A DNA stretch of 6,721 bases, taken from positions 1 to 6,721 of the forward strand of contig JAFARV010001029.1 of assembly GCA_019245255.1 (NCBI GenBank), in the 5' to 3' direction. Source of the DNA: Acidobacteriaceae bacterium (GTDB lineage Bacteria; Acidobacteriota; Terriglobia; Bryobacterales; Bryobacteraceae). Below are positions 5,943-6,721 of this stretch, in pieces. The stretch's first letter is position 1. The number at the start of each line of letters is the position of its first letter. The position numbers were made by a program, and so were the translations under genes. Below the pieces are notes generated by a model. That model was not told the DNA's origin. It saw only the letters and a list, made by a program, of their open reading frames with translations, and did not search any database.

Positions 5943-6721
5943 CTATAGGAATACGCTAATGTCTCGATAGCCACGATCACCCCATTCGATGAGCTGCGGC
6001 GGATCCTCGGACCACCAGACAACCACGCGGCCGTTCAACGACTCGTCAGCGGCGATTCGATGAACCATTTCGGCAACCTCCGCGACTGGCAGCAGTCTTG
6101 ATGGGACTCCGCGCTGCGCGCGCTCGGCCGGACTCAGCGATTCCCAATACTGACGTGGACCATCGGTCGCGATCCAACCGGGCGCCAGGCAGTTTATTCT
6201 GATTCCATCTGCAGCTAGTTCGCGGCCAAGTACAGTTGTCAATCGAATCACTGCAGCTTTGGCGACATCATAACCAGAGAATCCGCCCGGGGTTTTCCGC
6301 CCGTTCCAGAGCGCCGAGATGGAAGCCATGTTGACGATTGAGCCACCGCCATGGCGGCGCATTACCTCAATCGCGTAGCGCGTCGCGTTCAGTGTTCCAA
6401 ACAGGTCAGTTTGGAGCGGAGGACCCCAACCGCCGATTCCTTCCCCTGATGGCGCTGGCGCTGAGGCGTTATTCACGAGAACGGAGAGCCCGCCAAATTC
6501 AGATTCTGTAAACTCCATCAAAGCGCGAGTCAGCGCTTCATCAGCAACGTCGGCTTTGTGGAAGACGGCTCTTCCTCCAATCGCTTCGATTAGCCGTACG
6601 GTTTCGTGGCCGCCTGTTTCGTTAATGTCGCAGACGATTACCGGGAACTCCCGGGCAAAACGGATCGCGATCGCCCGGCCGCATCCGGTTCCCCCAGAAC
6701 CAGTGACCAGCACTGGTCCCA
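5943..6721 (-). CDS. SDR-family oxidoreductase, N-terminus at the window edge
   Basis: A soluble NAD(P)-dependent short-chain dehydrogenase with an unknown substrate. Counting from the GTG at 6713 (256 aa): nucleotide-binding loop VTGSGGTGCGR (3-13), D29 at the end of the second beta strand (favours NAD over NADP), D55 in KADVAD, NNAS (81-84), then S131, Y148 and K152 of the catalytic set, and the PGWIATDGP segment (178-186). The glycine loop is one residue longer than the usual TGxxxGxG. The position of the conserved catalytic Asn (N-L-x-G in relatives) is Asp, D103 in DLFG. A 4-residue insertion (in NGRKTPG) separates Ser from Tyr. The frame is open to the window edge and the edge reads xTG GGA CCA GTG, so the true start may be an ATG whose A is one base outside. 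It converges on the aroF unit and appears to be a separate transcription unit. Confidence 0.9.
   Translation of the reverse strand, partial: GPVLVTGSGGTGCGRAIAIRFAREFPVIVCDINETGGHETVRLIEAIGGRAVFHKADVADEALTRALMEFTESEFGGLSVLVNNASAPAPSGEGIGGWGPPLQTDLFGTLNATRYAIEVMRRHGGGSIVNMASISALWNGRKTPGGFSGYDVAKAAVIRLTTVLGRELAADGIRINCLAPGWIATDGPRQYWESLSPAERAQRGVPSRLLPVAEVAEMVHRIAADESLNGRVVVWWSEDPPQLIEWGDRGYRDISVFL

Noticed and set aside
1..6721. Mobile elements, CRISPR repeats, tRNA or rRNA genes
   Set aside because: No transposase, terminal repeats, direct-repeat arrays or RNA gene signatures were seen by eye on either strand.

Overview
This is bacterial chromosomal DNA, moderately GC-rich (roughly 55-60% by eye). 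A periplasmic double-propeller sensor kinase, a type I-beta DAHP synthase and an unnamed membrane-anchored protein suggest a soil-type Gram-negative, most likely an acidobacterium. That placement is an inference from protein style; there is no rRNA or other marker gene here.

Layout. Positions 1-3631, minus strand: a two-component pair. A large sensor histidine kinase (14 beta-propeller repeats, Y_Y_Y domain, one membrane helix, HisKA_3 and HATPase_c) overlaps by 4 nt the start of a NarL/FixJ-type response regulator, which is cut by the left window edge in its DNA-binding domain. Positions 3632-3929: a compact divergent control region. Positions 3930-5887, plus strand: aroF (DAHP synthase, first step of the shikimate pathway), followed 17 nt later by an unnamed membrane-anchored protein that starts at TTG. 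Positions 5943-6721, minus strand: a short-chain dehydrogenase/reductase converging on the aroF unit and reaching the right window edge.

The main discovery candidate lies between the kinase and aroF. A 25-codon ORF (3744-3821) encodes a peptide with 9 aromatic residues, including the run YWFRFWYW. It is followed by an 11-bp GAAA-capped hairpin with a T-tract, and then by aroF. This is the architecture of ribosome-mediated transcription attenuation, apparently sensing Phe, Tyr and Trp together, the three end products of the pathway that aroF starts. A good extended -10 promoter ends only 8 nt before the leader ATG and no Shine-Dalgarno sequence is visible, so the leader peptide is probably translated from a leaderless transcript. 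A segment inside the leader ORF can pair with the 5' arm of the terminator and could act as the antiterminator.

Together these suggest two levels of control: attenuation of aroF transcription, and allosteric feedback through the N-terminal ferredoxin-like domain of the enzyme. The downstream membrane protein probably shares the aroF transcript. The two-component system is divergently transcribed from its own promoter, and nothing in the sequence ties it to aromatic amino acids.
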